Below, in pieces: positions 51,308 to 63,261 of a DNA stretch of 64,000 nucleotides. How positions within the stretch are numbered: position 1 is the stretch's first letter; every line of letters starts with the position of its first letter. Source of the stretch: Sorangium sp025924095 (GTDB taxonomy: Bacteria > Myxococcota_A > Polyangia > Polyangiales > Polyangiaceae); contig NZ_CP150356.1 in NCBI RefSeq assembly GCF_051521505.1, positions 5,518,001 to 5,582,000 on the forward strand. The letters are read 5' to 3'. Under the pieces are notes generated by a model. The model was given only the letters and a program-made list of their open reading frames with translations, searched no databases and was not told the origin of the DNA. The position numbers were made by a program, and so were the translations under genes.

Positions 51308-52660
51308 GTGAGCCGCACTCCGGTACCCGCAGCAGGCCAGGACGCGACCACCGTGCTGAAGGTCCGCCCGCGCGAGGTGGCGTTCGGCAAGTTCAGCGTC
51401 CAGGTGGTGAGCGGCCCGGATCAGGGCGCGTCCCACGTGGCCGACGCGCCGGAGCTCGCGATCGGCACCGCGGCCGGCAACCACCTGGTGCTCACCGATC
51501 CTTCGGTGTCGCGCCATCACTGCCTCCTCGCGGCGACCCCCAAGGGCTATCTGCTGCGCGATCTCGACAGCACGAACGGCATCACGCTCGCGGGCTTCCG
51601 CGTGGAGACGGCGTACCTGACCCCGGGCGCCACGTTCGGCGTGGGCCAGACGTCGCTGCGCTTCGACCCCCTGCCCGAGGAGGTCCGCGAGCCGCTCGGG
51701 GACGCGGTGCTCTCGGGGCGGGTGCTGGGGCAGAGCACGGCCATGCGCCGGCTCTTCGCGATGATCCCGCGGATCGCCGCGTCGGAGGCCACGGTGCTCC
51801 TCGAGGGCGAGACAGGGTCCGGCAAGGGGCTGCTCGCCGAGGTGCTCCACCAGCAGAGCCCGCGCGCGGCCGGCCCGTTCGTCGTGATCGACTGCGGCGC
51901 GATCCCGCCCACGCTCATCGAGGCCGAGCTGTTCGGGTACATGAAGGGCGCCTTCACGGGGGCGCACCAGGCGCGCGCCGGCGCCTTCGAGGCGGCGCGC
52001 GGCGGCACGGTGCTGCTCGACGAGATCGGCGAGCTGCGGCTCGACCTCCAGCCGAAGCTGCTGCGGGCGCTCGAGGAGCGCTCGATCCGCCGCATCGGCA
52101 GCCTCGATCCCGTCCCGCTCGATCTGCGGATCGTCGCGGCCACGAACCGCGACCTCCGGCAGGAGGTGAACCGCGGCACCTTCCGCTCGGACCTGTTCTA
52201 CCGGCTCAACGTGGTCCGGATCCGGGTGCCGCCGCTGCGCGAGCGGCGGGAGGACATCCCGCTGCTCGTCGCGCACTACTACCGGCAGTTCGCGGACCAG
52301 GCGGATCCGCCGGCCGAGCTCCTGGAGCGGCTGGTCCACCACGACTGGCCGGGCAACGTCCGCGAGCTGCGCAGCGCGGTGGAGCGCGCCGTGCTGACCG
52401 GCGATCCCGCGATCGGAGAGGACGGCGCCGCGGCGCGGGAGGGCGGCGAGGAGGAGTCGGCGCTCCGCCCGGACGACCTCGAGCTCTCGTTCCGCCAGGC
52501 CAAGGAGCGCACGGTCGCGCGCTGGGAGCGGGCCTACGTGAAGACGCTGATCCGGGCGAACGGGGGGAACCTGTCGCACGCCGCGCGCGCCGGCCGGATG
52601 GACCGGAACCACCTGCGGGAGCTCCTGCGCCGGCACGGGGTCACGGCGACCGAGTCGTGA
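51308..52660 (+). CDS. FHA-domain sigma-54-dependent transcriptional activator
   Basis: A 450-residue bacterial enhancer-binding protein. GTG 51308 is the start of the open frame; no clear ribosome-binding site is seen. An FHA domain at about 30-115 (GTAAGNHLVLTDPSVSRHHCLL, DLDSTNGITLAGFRV) replaces the usual receiver; FHA binds phosphothreonine. The AAA+ domain has Walker A EGETGSGKG near 168, the sigma-54 contact loop GAFTGA near 216, Walker B GTVLLDEIGEL, and R-fingers in the RSDLFYRLNV region. A Fis-type helix-turn-helix ends the protein. Such FHA activators are typical of myxobacteria and respond to Ser/Thr kinases, and an upstream kinase gene runs in the same direction with 147 bp between. 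Target promoters are unknown. Confidence 0.94.
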   Translation: MSRTPVPAAGQDATTVLKVRPREVAFGKFSVQVVSGPDQGASHVADAPELAIGTAAGNHLVLTDPSVSRHHCLLAATPKGYLLRDLDSTNGITLAGFRVETAYLTPGATFGVGQTSLRFDPLPEEVREPLGDAVLSGRVLGQSTAMRRLFAMIPRIAASEATVLLEGETGSGKGLLAEVLHQQSPRAAGPFVVIDCGAIPPTLIEAELFGYMKGAFTGAHQARAGAFEAARGGTVLLDEIGELRLDLQPKLLRALEERSIRRIGSLDPVPLDLRIVAATNRDLRQEVNRGTFRSDLFYRLNVVRIRVPPLRERREDIPLLVAHYYRQFADQADPPAELLERLVHHDWPGNVRELRSAVERAVLTGDPAIGEDGAAAREGGEEESALRPDDLELSFRQAKERTVARWERAYVKTLIRANGGNLSHAARAGRMDRNHLRELLRRHGVTATES

Positions 52661-52676
52661 GCGCCGCGCCCGGGCC

Positions 52677-53471
52677 TCACGCGGCCCCGGACCGCGGGCG
52701 ATGGGACCGCGCGAGGCCGACGGGACCGGCGCGGTCCGAGGTCCGCGAGCGCCGCGCATGCCGCCCGCCTCGCCCGTCCTGCCGCCGGGGGAGCGGCGTC
52801 CGGAGGAGGGCGGCGTCGGCGCGCGAGAGGACGTCGGCGAGGTAGTCGCCCCGCCCGGCGGTCGCGCGGAGGGCGTCCTGGATGCCGCGCCTGTGGATCT
52901 CCCAGCCGCGGCCGGGGACAAAGCGGAGCGTCGTCGTGGGCGCGTGCGGCCGCGCGCGATCGCGCAGGGAGTCGCCGTCGAGCACCCACACCTCGGGGCC
53001 GAGGTCCGCGACGGCCTGCCGCAGGTCGACCGCCGGGGGCGCGCCGGCGCGGTTGGCGCTGCTCACGAACAGCGGCGCGTGGCGCTCGAGCAGCCAGGCG
53101 ATGGGCTCCCACGCGACGCCGAAGAGGAGCGCCATGCCGTAGCTCGCAGCGGGCGCGATCCAGCTCGGCGCGGCGGCGTCGCGGGCCTGCGGCGCGAGGA
53201 CGGTCACCCGCTCGACCGCGAGCAGCCAGCCGAGGCGGCGGCGCTCCATCTCGTCGAGCGCGAGGTGCGGCGCGAGCCGGTCGAGGCGCGGCTCCCACGT
53301 GGCGACGGGATGGTTGTGAGGTCGCTCCCGCGCGAGGTTCACGGCCGCGGCCGTCTTCGCCGCGACCACGTAAGCCAGCGGTGACGGGGTGGGCAGGACG
53401 ACCGCCTCGCCGCGATCGAGCGCCTCGTCGATGGCGAGCTTGCCCTCGGCATCAAACAGGGCGACCGGCAA
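52677..53471 (-). CDS. YrdC/Sua5-like protein with atypical tail
   Basis: A 264-residue protein. TTG 53471 is supported by AGGAGG with 5-base spacing. The YrdC fold is indicated by GEAVVLPTPSPLAYVV, the loop AVNLARERPHNHPVATW, GWLLAVERVTVLAPQ and the conserved PLFVSSANRAGAPP (SAN motif). Sua5/TsaC proteins make threonylcarbamoyl-AMP for the t6A base of tRNAs. Here the usual K-x-R of the substrate loop reads L-A-R-E-R and the C-terminal 35 residues are low complexity, so this may be a divergent paralogue, not the housekeeping enzyme. It is convergent with the sigma-54 activator gene, with 16 bp between the stops. Confidence 0.75.
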   Translation of the reverse strand: MPVALFDAEGKLAIDEALDRGEAVVLPTPSPLAYVVAAKTAAAVNLARERPHNHPVATWEPRLDRLAPHLALDEMERRRLGWLLAVERVTVLAPQARDAAAPSWIAPAASYGMALLFGVAWEPIAWLLERHAPLFVSSANRAGAPPAVDLRQAVADLGPEVWVLDGDSLRDRARPHAPTTTLRFVPGRGWEIHRRGIQDALRATAGRGDYLADVLSRADAALLRTPLPRRQDGRGGRHARRSRTSDRAGPVGLARSHRPRSGAA

Positions 53472-53476
53472 CTGGG

Positions 53477-53482
53477 CCTCCT
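53477..53482 (-). promoter_or_regulatory. Shine-Dalgarno site deciding a TTG start
   Basis: A perfect AGGAGG on the minus strand lies 5 bases before the TTG at 53471 and supports that start for the YrdC-like gene. Confidence 0.8.
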
Positions 53483-53835
53483 GTGCGCTCGCGACGCTGC
53501 GCGGTCACGGATGCTTCGTGTCTTGCTTGAACCATGGCATTCACACTCGACGGCGGGCGAGGTGCACGGGGGTGCACGAGGTGATGGCGCCCTGCCGCCG
53601 CCGCGCGCTCCCAAGCAGGCATCGCGCCACGAGCGGCGCGGGCCGGGGCGAGGGCGCTCGCTGCCTCGAACGGCCCTGATTTCGGTGGGATACGAGGGCC
53701 CGACGGCGTCGCGGCCGGCGAGCGCGGGACAGCGCGACGCTGACGACCGAGGCCCCTCCGGCGCCCGGGTGCCGGCTGCAGCAGGCAGCAGGTGCTGGCT
53801 GGAGCAGGCAGCGAGCGCCCGCTCCAGTCGGCCGG
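53483..53835. other. Intergenic region, nothing recognised
   Basis: No gene is recognised in these 353 bp between the YrdC-like and CadD genes. A short irregular run of GCAGCAGGCAG-type sequence lies at about 53776-53815. Confidence 0.5.
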
Positions 53836-54471
53836 TCAACCCCCCGCGCTCGCTGGACGGGCGAGCGCGATGGCGTCGGACAGGATCCAGAGCCCCAGGC
53901 CGATCAAGACGAACGGCAGCGCCGCGCGACCGTGGCGCCGGATGCGGCTGCCCAGGATCGGGTGGTGGACGAGGTGGTGGCCGAGCGCGCAGAAAGCGCC
54001 GGTCAGGACCGCGAACACGGCCGCGTGGAGCGGGACGTGCCCGGGGGTGCTGGAGAACAGCGGGATGTAGACGCCGAGGTTGTCCCCGCCGTTCGCGACG
54101 GTCACGCTCGCCACGGCGAGCGCCTTGAAGCGCGCCGCGCCGCCGCGCGGCGCCTCGGCGTCGTCGTCCTCGTCGTCGTCCGCTTTCGCGGGGCCGGAGC
54201 CGCGCCGGAGCGCCCAGAGGCCCCGCAGGCCGAGCGCGAGGGGCGCCAGGCCGAGCAGGCCGATCCACCCGTCCGGCACGCGGACGGCGAGCAGCGCGCA
54301 CCCGACGCTGGCCATCACGAGCGCCCCCATGCCGAGGAACTGACCGGCGACGACCTGGCGCGGCGTGAAGCCAGGATCCGCGAAGAAGGCCGAGATCAGG
54401 AGGAGGTCATCGAGGTTCGTGGAGATGAACACGACCACGCTCACCCCGAGAACCGGAAGGATCTGCTCCAT
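53836..54471 (-). CDS. cadD: CadD-family cadmium/cation exporter
   Basis: A 211-residue membrane protein with about five to six hydrophobic segments and a short acidic cytoplasmic loop (DDDEDDDAEAPRGG). It follows the CadD (LysE superfamily) pattern: VFISTNLDDLLLISAFF near the start, QVVAGQFLGMGALV, then SVTVANGGDNLGVYIPLF in the second half, with the conserved Asp and Asn of each half. CadD proteins export cadmium and some other divalent cations. It is divergent from a copper P-type ATPase gene with 203 bp between starts. No metal regulator is adjacent. Confidence 0.85.
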   Translation of the reverse strand: MEQILPVLGVSVVVFISTNLDDLLLISAFFADPGFTPRQVVAGQFLGMGALVMASVGCALLAVRVPDGWIGLLGLAPLALGLRGLWALRRGSGPAKADDDEDDDAEAPRGGAARFKALAVASVTVANGGDNLGVYIPLFSSTPGHVPLHAAVFAVLTGAFCALGHHLVHHPILGSRIRRHGRAALPFVLIGLGLWILSDAIALARPASAGG

Positions 54472-54674
54472 GACGCGCCCGCGGACGTAGCACCTCCCGC
54501 AGCCCGCGACCGCTCGGCGCGGGCGGCCACCGAGGTCAGGGCCGGCGCCGCCTCGGTCTGCGCCTGCGGGAGCGCCGCAGGTCGTTCCGGGGTAGACTCC
54601 TCGTGGCCGCCGGAGCGACCGCGCCTGTGCAGGGCGACGGGAGACGAGCCCCGCGCTCGTGTAATGGAGAGGGC

Positions 54675-57065
<2,391 letters not shown>

Positions 57066-57103
57066 CCGCGAGGCCCCGCGGCGCCCGCGCGCCCTTTCGC
57101 CGG

Positions 57104-60100
57104 CTACCCCTGGCGGAGCCGCCAGTGCAGCTTCCAGTCGGACGGCGCGAGCTCCGCGCCGACGGTGTCGCAGCACCGCTCGTACACCCCGCGCGTCCGC
57201 GCGTCCTCGAAGAAGGGGCACGGCCTTCGCTCCCGCTCCCCGGTCGACGGCTGTTGCCGGAACACGCAGAGCCCCCCCTTCCGCCGGGGATCCTCGCGCC
57301 GCCCGTCCTCCGCGTCCTTCCGGATCATCTCCATGAACCCGTCCCGGTGCTCGTCGCTCCGCCCCGGCCGCTGCTCCTGGTAGCTCCGCCACTCCATCGC
57401 GATCCGGGTGCGGCGGCAGCCTGACGCGATCATCTCGCCCTGCTTGCGCTCCTCGAAGCCGAGGTACGACTTGAACGCGAAGGGGTGCTCGTAGATCGTG
57501 TACGTCGGCGAGATCAGATCCATGTCCGCGACGATGGCCTGCCGCCGCCCCGCGCTGCGCAGGATCGGGTTCGCGGCCTCGGCCAGCGCGTTGATGTGCT
57601 GCTGCGCGATGAGGGTCTTCTCCACCTTCTCGTCCTCGCCGATCGCGTAGGAGCGCAGGAGCGCGAAGGTCAGGCCCTCTTCGTCCTTCCAGCGGGCGGC
57701 GGCGGCCTTGCCGCGCAGGAACATGGGCGACGTCAGGCTGAGCAGGAGCACCCGGTGCTCGGCCGCGCCGATCCACCGGGTCTCGGGCTTCGCGCTGAGC
57801 CGCCTCAGGTACGAGAACGCCGTGTCGCTCGGGAAGTTGTTGAAGATGCCCCCGTCGGCGAACAGGTCGTCGGCCCTGCCCACGCTGTCGCGGCCGAAGA
57901 TCTCGCGGCGGCTCCGCCTGCGGAACGCGAGCGGGAACGACGCGGCCGCGAGGCACGCCTGCACGGCCCTCGGCGAGGGCCGCTCCGGATCGAGCTCGTC
58001 GTCGTACCCGAACGACTCCGGGACGCCGCGGGTATGGTTTGTCACGCTGAAGATGTAGCGAACGCGCTCGCGGCTCGAGTGCAGCTGCAGCGTGGGGTCC
58101 CCGTCGCCGAACACGATGCGGCGGAGGTGGCGCTCGAGGTTCTCGAAGCCGATGATCTCGCCGCGATCGGGGTGATCGGGGTCGAAGCAGCCGAGGCTCG
58201 CGGCGATCGCGTCGAGCGGCGCCATCGCCTCGTCCAGCCGGAGCCGGGCGAGGCTCAGGAAGAACCCGCGGAGCGCCTCGTGGTCGCTCGCGCGCAGAGA
58301 TCCGCCGGGGAACGCGCCGCGCGAGCCGGCCCCCGCGCCCGGCGCGGGGGCGAAGAGGAGCGCCTCGGCGCCGAGCCGCAGCTTCTCCCAGCGCGCCCGC
58401 GCCGCGGCCGACGTGAGCCCCGGGGAGGCGAGGACATCGACGATCTCGCGGGGCGTGAGCTCGCGCAGCGGCCGCACCGCCTCGGAGCGCCACCGCTCGG
58501 CGATCGTCTCGCGGATCCGGTCGACCCGCCCGCGCGGCGCCTGGGCGCTGCCGTTCCGGAGGCCGAGCTGGCCGGCGATCGAGGAGAGCCACGAGGCGAC
58601 TCCCCGCGCGGGCGGCGGCGCGGGCGGGTCGCCCACCGCGTCGATCCAGGAAGGCACGGTGTAGAGGAGCTGGATCACCTCGGCCAGCGTGTTGCGATCG
58701 CGCTGACTCGAGCCGTCCTGGCCCTTCAGGCAGGCCTGGAGCAGGTAGGAGAAGATCGTCCCCACGGAGGCGCCGGCGTAGAGATCGGGCTCGATCCCGT
58801 ACTCCTTCAGCGCCGCGATCGCGCCGACCTGGAAGGCGCCGAGGAACACGCCGCCCGCGGGCACGATGACGGTGAGCGGCGCCGGCGGCGTCGTCGCGCC
58901 CTCGCTTCGCCGTCGCTCCTCATGGAACGGGGCGAAGTCGTTGACGCCGCGCGCGTCGCTGCGCGGCGGGCGGGGGAAGAGCTGGCCCGGACAGTGGACG
59001 CAGACCTTCTCCAGCGGCTTGAAGTAGTCCGCGATCGGCGCGCCGTCGCGCGTGCCGCCGTGGTGCGCTGCGCGCGCTGCGTCGAGCACCTCGCGGCACG
59101 GGGCCGACGGGCGATCCTTGCAGAGCTCCCCGATCTTCGGGGCGAGGAGCACCTCGAGCGCGCTCCGGCACCCGGTCGCGCTGGCCTCCGCGAGGTCCTG
59201 TTCCCTGGGCACGCTGACCGGGATGAACGGCAGCGCCGCTCGCGGGGCGATCTCGGTGATCCGGACCGGCACGTACGCGCCGCCGGAGGCGCGCTGCGGG
59301 ACGGGCGCGCCGGCCTCCTGGAGGGTCTGGATCAGGTCGGTGATCATCTCGACCACGCGCGAGATGTACTGCTGGTCCACGCGGCTCCGGAGCAGGAGGT
59401 TGTGGAGCGCGGGCATGAAGAACGAGGTCTCCTCGGGCGGGGCGACCTCGCCCGTCGGATCGCTGTACACGGCGAAGAGACGGTAAGGCTGCTTCGGAGA
59501 GCGCTTCAGCCCGGCCCAGTGGGTGACGGCGGGCGAGAGCGGATCCCGCTCCACCTGCGCGGCGTCCATGAGCAGGTCCTCGGGGCGCAGGTGGGGAGGC
59601 ATCGCGCCGAAGAGCTCCTTCATGTGCACGCCGGGGAAGACCGGCGCGAACGCGCAGCTCGCGCGCAGCGCTGCGAAGAGGTTGGCTCCCGAGAAATCGC
59701 GGCGCCGGCCGGGCCGCTTGCCGATGAGCTCGAGGCGCGGGGTGCCGTCGCCCCTCCGGTGGGAGGAGAGGTTCGCGACCTGGAAGAGGAGAGCGGTGTT
59801 CTCGAGCTGGTCGAAGCGGGTCTCCCAGCCCGACGGCGCATGCCGCGCGATGGCCTCGCCGAAGTGGGTGTCCACCACGCTCGCCTCGACGAGCGAGCGG
59901 CGCATGCCGTACGCCGTGAGGAGCTTCTGGGCGAAGCGCAGCGAGAGATCCTCTGTCACGCGGTCCGCGCCGATCTGACCGCGCAGGAGCGCGAGCAGCT
60001 GGCCGTCGCGCCAGAGCGCCCCGGCGGCGTCGCCGCTGGTCTCGAGCGCGGCGCGCAGGATGCAGGATCGGAGGTGGGGCGGCAGCGCGCACACGAGCGA

Positions 60101-60529
60101 CACCCAGGCGCTCGGCTTGCCGGAGAGCGCCGCGCCGAGGCGCTCGACGACCTCCCCGAGCGAAAGGTCGATGTCCACGAGATCGCCAGCGAGGCGGCCG
60201 AACGGGCCCTCGGAGAGGCAGGTGAGGATGTGCTCGCCCGGGTTCCTCATCCACGCGTCGAGGTGCTCCGAGACGAGCGCGAGCCGCTCCGCCTGAGACC
60301 TCGCCTCGCCGGCGATCGCGAGCACGGTGCCGGCGAGGCAGCCAGCGCTCGTGCCCACGACCGTGCCCGGGTAGTAACCGCAAACGACGAACGCATGGAC
60401 GACGCCGGCCATGTAGACGCCGCGCAGGCCGCTCCTGCCCAGCGCGATCCCGGCGTGCTCGTCGTGGATCGGAAGCGGCTCGCTGGAAGGGAAGATGAAC
60501 GAGCTGTCCGTCTCTCTACGCGAGTTCAT
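57104..60529 (-). CDS. Double patatin-domain phospholipase-like protein
   Basis: A 1141-residue protein from ATG 60529. It carries two patatin-like modules. Module 1 (about 25-340) has the Gly-rich loop ALGRSGLRGVYMAG and the nucleophile elbow GTSAG with Ser 61; the expected Asp-Gly motif of the dyad is not seen (DAA in LLMDAAQV is a weak substitute). Module 2 (about 568-990) has IVPAGGVFLGAFQVGA, GASVG with Ser about 588 and a canonical DGGIFNNFP with Asp about 890. So module 2 should be active and module 1 perhaps not. A Cys-rich C-terminus (CVFRQQ, CPFFED, CC) follows. There is no clear signal peptide or membrane segment. It may be a cytoplasmic or membrane-surface lipid hydrolase. It is divergent from the MYXO-CTERM gene with 457 bp between. 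Confidence 0.85.
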   Translation of the reverse strand: MNSRRETDSSFIFPSSEPLPIHDEHAGIALGRSGLRGVYMAGVVHAFVVCGYYPGTVVGTSAGCLAGTVLAIAGEARSQAERLALVSEHLDAWMRNPGEHILTCLSEGPFGRLAGDLVDIDLSLGEVVERLGAALSGKPSAWVSLVCALPPHLRSCILRAALETSGDAAGALWRDGQLLALLRGQIGADRVTEDLSLRFAQKLLTAYGMRRSLVEASVVDTHFGEAIARHAPSGWETRFDQLENTALLFQVANLSSHRRGDGTPRLELIGKRPGRRRDFSGANLFAALRASCAFAPVFPGVHMKELFGAMPPHLRPEDLLMDAAQVERDPLSPAVTHWAGLKRSPKQPYRLFAVYSDPTGEVAPPEETSFFMPALHNLLLRSRVDQQYISRVVEMITDLIQTLQEAGAPVPQRASGGAYVPVRITEIAPRAALPFIPVSVPREQDLAEASATGCRSALEVLLAPKIGELCKDRPSAPCREVLDAARAAHHGGTRDGAPIADYFKPLEKVCVHCPGQLFPRPPRSDARGVNDFAPFHEERRRSEGATTPPAPLTVIVPAGGVFLGAFQVGAIAALKEYGIEPDLYAGASVGTIFSYLLQACLKGQDGSSQRDRNTLAEVIQLLYTVPSWIDAVGDPPAPPPARGVASWLSSIAGQLGLRNGSAQAPRGRVDRIRETIAERWRSEAVRPLRELTPREIVDVLASPGLTSAAARARWEKLRLGAEALLFAPAPGAGAGSRGAFPGGSLRASDHEALRGFFLSLARLRLDEAMAPLDAIAASLGCFDPDHPDRGEIIGFENLERHLRRIVFGDGDPTLQLHSSRERVRYIFSVTNHTRGVPESFGYDDELDPERPSPRAVQACLAAASFPLAFRRRSRREIFGRDSVGRADDLFADGGIFNNFPSDTAFSYLRRLSAKPETRWIGAAEHRVLLLSLTSPMFLRGKAAAARWKDEEGLTFALLRSYAIGEDEKVEKTLIAQQHINALAEAANPILRSAGRRQAIVADMDLISPTYTIYEHPFAFKSYLGFEERKQGEMIASGCRRTRIAMEWRSYQEQRPGRSDEHRDGFMEMIRKDAEDGRREDPRRKGGLCVFRQQPSTGERERRPCPFFEDARTRGVYERCCDTVGAELAPSDWKLHWRLRQG

Positions 60530-60986
60530 CAGTCCATCGTATCCGAGCCGGGGTCATTCACCTAGAACACCGGACCGGTTGAAATCGCGACAGAATCGAC
60601 GGGAAGGAGGCAGCCAGACGAATCACGATCACCTCGACTCCTCCGCGGGACGTGCGCGCTCGAGGTCGAATCGAAGATCACGCGATCTCGCTCGCGACGT
60701 CCCCCCCGACCGGGCCGGGATCGTCACCGAGGACCTCGCCGCGAGGAGCGCGGGCGCGCTGGCAGACATGGATCAGGGCTCGCTCGCCTGCGTCATCCTG
60801 CAGCGCAACGCGGCGCGCAAGAGCCCGGGCGAGCCGTTCGCGGGCGTCGGGTCGAATTTCCCCCGGGGGTCGGCTTGCGTCGGAGGCGCTCGGCCCGGAC
60901 GCTCTGCCGTGGAGCACTTCCCCGACGCCGATCGGGTGAATGCTAGAAACAGCGGGCGCACCGAAGCACCAGAATACGGAGGACCT
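60530..60986. other. Intergenic region, nothing recognised
   Basis: These 457 bp separate divergent genes. No gene or clear hairpin is recognised; it must hold both promoters. Confidence 0.5.
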
Positions 60987-62975
60987 ATGCGAACTTACCG
61001 AAGACACACTGGCACAGCCATTGCTTTTGCTCTATCCCTTGTAGCTCAGGCCGCGGATGCGGCGGTCACCGTCGACATCCTTCAGCCGAACAACGCGATC
61101 ATCGACGGTGGCACGGTCCCGGTGCGCGTCGCCGCGTCGTCGCCAGAGGACATCTACTACGTCGAGGCGGAGTTCGAGGGGCTCACCATCGAGCTCGCGC
61201 CGACGGGAGACGGCTACTTCGAGGGGGCGTTCGATCTCGGCGAGCTCGGTGGCGACCTCCCCTACGGCCCTTATGTCGTGACGGTCAACGCGTACAGCAC
61301 GCTCGGCGAGGCCGCGAGCGACCAGGGCACCGTGCACCAGTACGCGCCGCCGATCATCGCCTGGAACGTGCTGCCGCACGAGACCCTCACGGCGGGCAAG
61401 CGCTTCGACGCGAAGTGCATCCCGACGCCGCCGTACGAGTGCAGGAGCCTCGCGGCGACGTTCCACAGCGACGCAGGAGGCGGCTACGCGCTCTTCGCCG
61501 AGAGAGATTGGCCCTACCCGCAGCCTGTGCCGGGGCGGCTCTACATCAAGGAGGGGGCGTACGGCTATTCCGGCGCGATCCCCTCGGGCAGAACGTACAC
61601 GATCACGATCGAGGCCAGCGACTACGTAGGGCCCACAATCACCAAGACGATCGGCCCCATTTACGTCGACCGGAGCCCGAGGCTCACCGCCGTCCAGCGC
61701 GCACCTGGCAGCATCCTCGATTTCGATGCCACGCGCTTTCTCTTCGTGGATCATTATCGGCGGCTCGGGATCTTCGATCGGAACACGCAGGAGGTGACGT
61801 GGGTCGAGACCCTCACGCACACGAACACCCCGATCAGCGCGGTCTACGGGGCGCTCACGCCGTCGGGGTCGGTGCACCAGTCGACGACCGGCGTCATCCT
61901 CGCATGGGTCGACGGCGTGCGGCGCACCATCTCGAGCGTGAACAACGCGCCGCGCCTCGACGCCGTGAACGGCGACACCGTCGTGTGGACGGCGTACGGT
62001 GACGACCGGGCCTTCGCGCACTCGCTGTCGACGGGCACGAACCGGTCCCTCTGGCACGTCCCGGGGAGCCGATCGCCGTTCCAGGCCGACGTTTCGGCTT
62101 CGGGCGACATCTTCTTCGGCACCTACGAGAGAGCGTCCATCGTCGGGCCGGGCAACGCGCTCCTCGGGGATCACGCGGGCAACCTGCAGCGGCCAATCAC
62201 CGACGGGACGAACGTCGTCGGCCGGTGGTGGGACGGGTTGACGAGCTCCAGCTACCTTTACACGGCGGATGGAGAGGAGGTGTTCCTGGGCGACTCGCTC
62301 ACCAACACCTCGGCCGGGCTGCTGGCGCACGCCGGCTACGCCGCCTTCCTGAAGAGCGATGGCGATGTCAATCAGGTATGGCTGCGGACCCCCGACGGCG
62401 AGCAGCACCCGCTCAGCGATTTTCCGAGGTCGAGCCGGTTCGATCAAGCGAAGCTCCGGGTCGGCCACGACGGTATCAGCGACACCGGAGAGGTCCTGTT
62501 CCTGAACGAGGACACGCGCTATCTCGGCCGGTCGGGTGGAGCGCCCGAGCCCATCAGCACGGCCCTCGGGCACGGTCGCTGGGTCGACGGGAGCTGGCAC
62601 GTGGCGATCGGCAACACGCTGTTCCAGGTCTCGAGCACGGAAGTCGCCGTCGCGCGGCTCGCGACGCCGGGGATCGGGGCGTTCGCGCCGGCGGAGGGCC
62701 TCGGCGAGCCCGAGGAGCCGTCCACGTCGTTCGCCGAGGACGCGGCGCTCGATTCGACGGTGTGGGCTCGGGATCTGCACGAGCCCGACGCGCTGCCGGC
62801 GCTGGACGACGGCTCCCTGCTGGGCGACGTCGACGAGGACACGGGCGCCGACATCGCGCCGGCCGGGGCGGGGTGCAGCACCTCGGGCCCGGCGGGCTCC
62901 ACCGGCGGCGTCGCCGCGCTCGCCGCGGCGCTCGCGGGCCTCGCGCTCGCGCGCCGGGGCCGCGCGCGGCCGTAG
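60987..62975 (+). CDS. Secreted surface protein with MYXO-CTERM-like anchor
   Basis: A 662-residue protein from ATG 60987 with GGAGG 5 bases upstream. The signal peptide is MRTYRRHTGTAIAFALSLVAQAADA (about 25 residues, here split in view: basic start, then AIAFALSLVAQAADA). Residues about 28-220 look like Ig- or cadherin-type beta domains (VTVDILQPNNAIIDGGTVPV onwards). Residues about 230-590 have propeller-like blades (RFLFVDHYRRLGIFDRNTQ, VVWTAYGDDRAFAHSL, EVFLGDSL). A flexible acidic linker leads to the C-terminal GCSTSGPAGSTGG, a hydrophobic helix and ARRGRARP. Cys, helix and Arg cluster is the MYXO-CTERM pattern, so the protein should be processed and anchored at the cell surface. Ligand unknown. 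Confidence 0.85.
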   Translation: MRTYRRHTGTAIAFALSLVAQAADAAVTVDILQPNNAIIDGGTVPVRVAASSPEDIYYVEAEFEGLTIELAPTGDGYFEGAFDLGELGGDLPYGPYVVTVNAYSTLGEAASDQGTVHQYAPPIIAWNVLPHETLTAGKRFDAKCIPTPPYECRSLAATFHSDAGGGYALFAERDWPYPQPVPGRLYIKEGAYGYSGAIPSGRTYTITIEASDYVGPTITKTIGPIYVDRSPRLTAVQRAPGSILDFDATRFLFVDHYRRLGIFDRNTQEVTWVETLTHTNTPISAVYGALTPSGSVHQSTTGVILAWVDGVRRTISSVNNAPRLDAVNGDTVVWTAYGDDRAFAHSLSTGTNRSLWHVPGSRSPFQADVSASGDIFFGTYERASIVGPGNALLGDHAGNLQRPITDGTNVVGRWWDGLTSSSYLYTADGEEVFLGDSLTNTSAGLLAHAGYAAFLKSDGDVNQVWLRTPDGEQHPLSDFPRSSRFDQAKLRVGHDGISDTGEVLFLNEDTRYLGRSGGAPEPISTALGHGRWVDGSWHVAIGNTLFQVSSTEVAVARLATPGIGAFAPAEGLGEPEEPSTSFAEDAALDSTVWARDLHEPDALPALDDGSLLGDVDEDTGADIAPAGAGCSTSGPAGSTGGVAALAAALAGLALARRGRARP

Positions 62976-63261
62976 CGCGCCCCGCGGCACCCCGCCGCTG
63001 ACGAGGGGTCCCGGGACCTCCGGAACCCCGCCGACAGAGTAGCCCCCGTCCGCGACGTCTGATATAACGGATGCCCGTCCACGCGCTGGCCTGGTCCGGC
63101 TCGACGCGCGGAGCCACCGGGCGATGAAGCGCATCGGCTCGGCAGCGGATCGCCGTTCATGGTCTCATGTCGCGCGCATCGCGCGCCCGCCTCGCCGGGA
63201 CCGGCGGCGGCGGTGCCTGGAAGAACACGCGACCCCCCGGAAATCAAGGAGATCCCAGCGC

